Assembly: GCF_900114095.1 (NCBI RefSeq)
Contig: NZ_FORV01000001.1
Location: 558,001-622,000 of the forward strand
Origin: Sphingomonas sp. NFR04
Lineage (GTDB): Bacteria > Pseudomonadota > Alphaproteobacteria > Sphingomonadales > Sphingomonadaceae
Length of the DNA stretch: 64,000 nt
Direction of reading: 5' to 3'
Shown here piece by piece: positions 62,090 through 64,000 of this stretch. The notes beneath the pieces were generated by a model. The model ran no database searches, was not told the DNA's origin, and saw only the letters and a program-made list of their open reading frames with translations. A program made the position numbers and the translations under genes. Each line of letters starts with the position of its first letter. Position 1 is the stretch's first letter.

Positions 62090-63996
62090 GCAATCAGCGC
62101 CGGCAGATCGAGGACGAGCAGCACCCCGCCATCGCCGAGCAACGTCGCCCCGCCGATAGCTGAAACGCCCGCCAGCAGCCCGCTCGGCGGCCGCACCACG
62201 GCGTCGATCCGATCGGCGAAATCGTCGACCCGCAGCGCGACGCGCTCGCCCTCGGCGCTGGTAACGAGCAATCTGGCATGGACGCCGGGTACCTCGGCAC
62301 CCCCTAGCAGGCGGGCGAGGCTGAGCACCGGCACGGTGCGGCCGCGCAGGACACAGGCGATACCCTCGCCGACCGGTAGCAGCGCCGATTGCTCGACGCG
62401 GACGGTCTCGATCACCTGATCGAGCGCCACGCCGTAGCGATCCCCGGCCGCCTCGACGACGAGCAGTCTTGTGGTGAGCGCGTTGGCGGGAAAGCGCAGC
62501 CGGAAGCGCGTGCCGCGGCCGGGCGTGCTGTCGATCGCGATCGTGCCGCGCAATTTCTCCACCGCAGCCTGTACCGCATCCATGCCGACCCCGCGCCCCG
62601 ACACGCCGGTGACAGCCTCCGCGGTCGAAAATCCTGGGGCGAAGATCAGGCGGAGCGCGGCAGCGTCGCTCAGCTGGTCGGCGGCCTCGGAGTCCAGCAG
62701 GCCTCGCGCCGTGGCGGTCGCGCGGATCCGCGCCGGATCGATCCCGCCGCCGTCATCGGCGAGGGTGATCGCCACCGCATCGCCCTCCCGCGTCGCGGTG
62801 AGGGTTACCCGGCCCTCGGCGGACTTGCCGGCGGCGACGCGTGTTGCCGCGTCCTCGATGCCATGGTCGATGGCATTGCGCAGCAGGTGCAGCAGCGGCT
62901 CCGACAGCCCTTCCGCGATCTGCTTGTCGACCTCCAGCCCGTCGCCCTCGATCGCGAAGGCGATCGGCTTGCCGAGCGTCGCGGCGATCTCGCGGGCGAG
63001 ACGCGGCAGACGTCGAAGCGTCGGCGCGAGCGGCACCAACCGCACCGCCGCGACGCTGCGCCGAAGCTCGGCTGCGCTGCGTTCGATGCCCGCCTGCACC
63101 GTGCGGATGGCAGCGGCCAGGGCGCGGTCCTGGGCTTCGACGCGCGCGGCGAGCGGCGCAAGCGCGTTCACCGCCACCAGCAGTTCGCCGATTCCGTCCG
63201 CCAGTGCATCGATACGTGCGGCATCGATCCGCAGGGTCGTCGCCGGCCCTGCTTCGGCGAGCACTTCGGTGGCCGGCGCCGCCCCGGCAGGCTCTACGCG
63301 ATGCAGCGCGATCTGGTCCGGCATCATCCGGAACGCGGCGCGAACCGCTTCGGGCGACGCGGCGCTCAGCCCTTCGAGGATCGAGATGCAGCGGAACGGC
63401 TCGATCGCATCGAGCGACGGCCAGCGGCCTTCGGCGGGGCGGATGTCGAGCCGGAGCAATTCGGGGATCGCGGCGACGATCGCCAGCGGGTCCTCGCCAC
63501 GGAAGAAGCAATCGGGATCGGGCGTGTAGCGGAACGCCACCACGGGGCCTTCGGCACCGTCGGCCAACTGCCGGGCCCAGTCCGGGGTGGCAGCAGACGG
63601 AGACACGGGCGGGGCGGACACCTGTCCCGGCAGGCGGGCGATCAACGCCGCCGCGATGCCGTCCGCATCCTCGCCCAGCGCACCCCGCAGTTCCACCGCG
63701 TCGATCCAGCGGTCGACCCCGTCGAGGCAGGCGATCAGCGCCTCCGTCGCCGCGCCTTCGAGCGCCGTGCCGCCCTTGCGAGCGCGCTCCAGCACGTCCT
63801 CGGCGGCGTGGAGCGTGCGCTCCGCCGCCGCCATCGGGAAGATCGCGACCGAGCCCTTCAGCGTATGGATCGCGCGAAAGGCATCATCGATCGCGGCGCC
63901 ATTCCCGGGATCGCGCGCCAGCACATCGAACGCCGCCGCTGCCTGGGCGACCAGGTCGCGCCCCTCGACCAGAAATTGCGCCAGCAGCTCGTCCAT
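62086..63996 (-). CDS. CheA-type chemotaxis histidine kinase, 5' end at the window edge
   Basis: 636 residues from ATG 63996; the sequence ends four bases upstream, so an earlier start cannot be ruled out. Domains in order: an HPt domain with the phosphorylated His44 (HTLKGS), a linker, a dimerisation helix pair, the HATPase (LLHLLRNAIDHGIED; GRGVGMDAV) and a CheW-like domain at the end (LLVVEAAGDRYGVALDQVIE; GIACVLRGRTVPVLSLARLL). It phosphorylates CheY. The operon lacks CheB, CheR and receptors within the window; they may lie to the right. Confidence 0.92.
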   Translation of the reverse strand: MDELLAQFLVEGRDLVAQAAAAFDVLARDPGNGAAIDDAFRAIHTLKGSVAIFPMAAAERTLHAAEDVLERARKGGTALEGAATEALIACLDGVDRWIDAVELRGALGEDADGIAAALIARLPGQVSAPPVSPSAATPDWARQLADGAEGPVVAFRYTPDPDCFFRGEDPLAIVAAIPELLRLDIRPAEGRWPSLDAIEPFRCISILEGLSAASPEAVRAAFRMMPDQIALHRVEPAGAAPATEVLAEAGPATTLRIDAARIDALADGIGELLVAVNALAPLAARVEAQDRALAAAIRTVQAGIERSAAELRRSVAAVRLVPLAPTLRRLPRLAREIAATLGKPIAFAIEGDGLEVDKQIAEGLSEPLLHLLRNAIDHGIEDAATRVAAGKSAEGRVTLTATREGDAVAITLADDGGGIDPARIRATATARGLLDSEAADQLSDAAALRLIFAPGFSTAEAVTGVSGRGVGMDAVQAAVEKLRGTIAIDSTPGRGTRFRLRFPANALTTRLLVVEAAGDRYGVALDQVIETVRVEQSALLPVGEGIACVLRGRTVPVLSLARLLGGAEVPGVHARLLVTSAEGERVALRVDDFADRIDAVVRPPSGLLAGVSAIGGATLLGDGGVLLVLDLPALIA

Positions 63997-64000
63997 CACG

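Overview
The window looks like chromosomal DNA from a GC-rich alphaproteobacterium of the Sphingomonas type (Sphingomonadales). The pointers are uniformly high GC with strong GC3 bias, large TonB-dependent receptors including a FecI/FecR-controlled one, a NrsF(DUF1109)/SigF-type ECF pair, twin-arginine ferritin-like proteins, and many SDR, LysR and MarR genes in small divergent modules. No rRNA, tRNA, CRISPR array, insertion sequence or phage gene was seen. The genus is an inference, because no phylogenetic marker gene lies here.

Layout, left to right. 1-5.2 kb: the 5' part of a secreted metallo-beta-lactamase-fold hydrolase gene, a LysR regulator divergent from a carboxymuconolactone decarboxylase / PNPOx-like / DUF1348 operon, and a membrane-anchored AraC regulator. 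5.2-11.4 kb: a Tat-exported S41-type protease, then an ECF sigma / FecR / STN-bearing TonB receptor cell-surface signalling cassette. 11.5-13.2 kb: a small unknown protein and an SDR / HxlR divergent pair sharing a perfect operator-like palindrome. 13.2-16.3 kb: a phosphate operon (DUF47, Pit transporter, AlgE-like outer-membrane channel). 16.4-19 kb: an overlapping GH15 / glucose-dehydrogenase-like SDR pair. 19-25 kb: a MarR / NmrA-like pair divergent from a GH92-GH2 glycosidase operon. 25.1-31.9 kb: a tripartite RND efflux operon and a divergent LysR. 32-38.2 kb: an M61 peptidase, a decayed MipA/OmpV gene, an MFS transporter gene split by an amber codon, an AraC regulator and an SDR. 38.2-41.6 kb: a protease-like protein with two DTGA motifs and the SigF/NrsF module. 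41.7-46.8 kb: LysR, GNAT and a five-gene small-molecule operon (EthD, SDR, two alpha/beta hydrolases, a VOC protein). 47-50.3 kb: a PepSY/TonB-receptor iron-uptake pair. 50.5 kb: a scrap of a molybdenum hydroxylase gene. 50.7-54.1 kb: LysR, an MFS exporter and an Old Yellow Enzyme. 54.2-58.5 kb: a Crp/Fnr regulator divergent from two Tat-exported ferritin-like proteins and an Nramp transporter. 58.8-64 kb: an unusual chemotaxis-type operon (CheA, STAS, CheY, CheC, PAS hybrid kinase).

The recurring design is a regulator transcribed away from a short enzyme or transporter operon, with a dyad in the gap between them. Several are reported as candidate operators (12719-12739, 20421-20440, 30996-31016, 55134-55147, 2219-2237). 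The best candidates for an under-described system are the Crp/Fnr / ferritin-like / ferritin-like / Nramp metal module, the CheA-STAS-CheY-CheC-hybrid-kinase operon, and the Pit operon with a translationally coupled outer-membrane channel. Gene decay is also visible: an amber codon in place of a sense codon in the MFS gene, an internally deleted mipA, and a molybdenum hydroxylase remnant.
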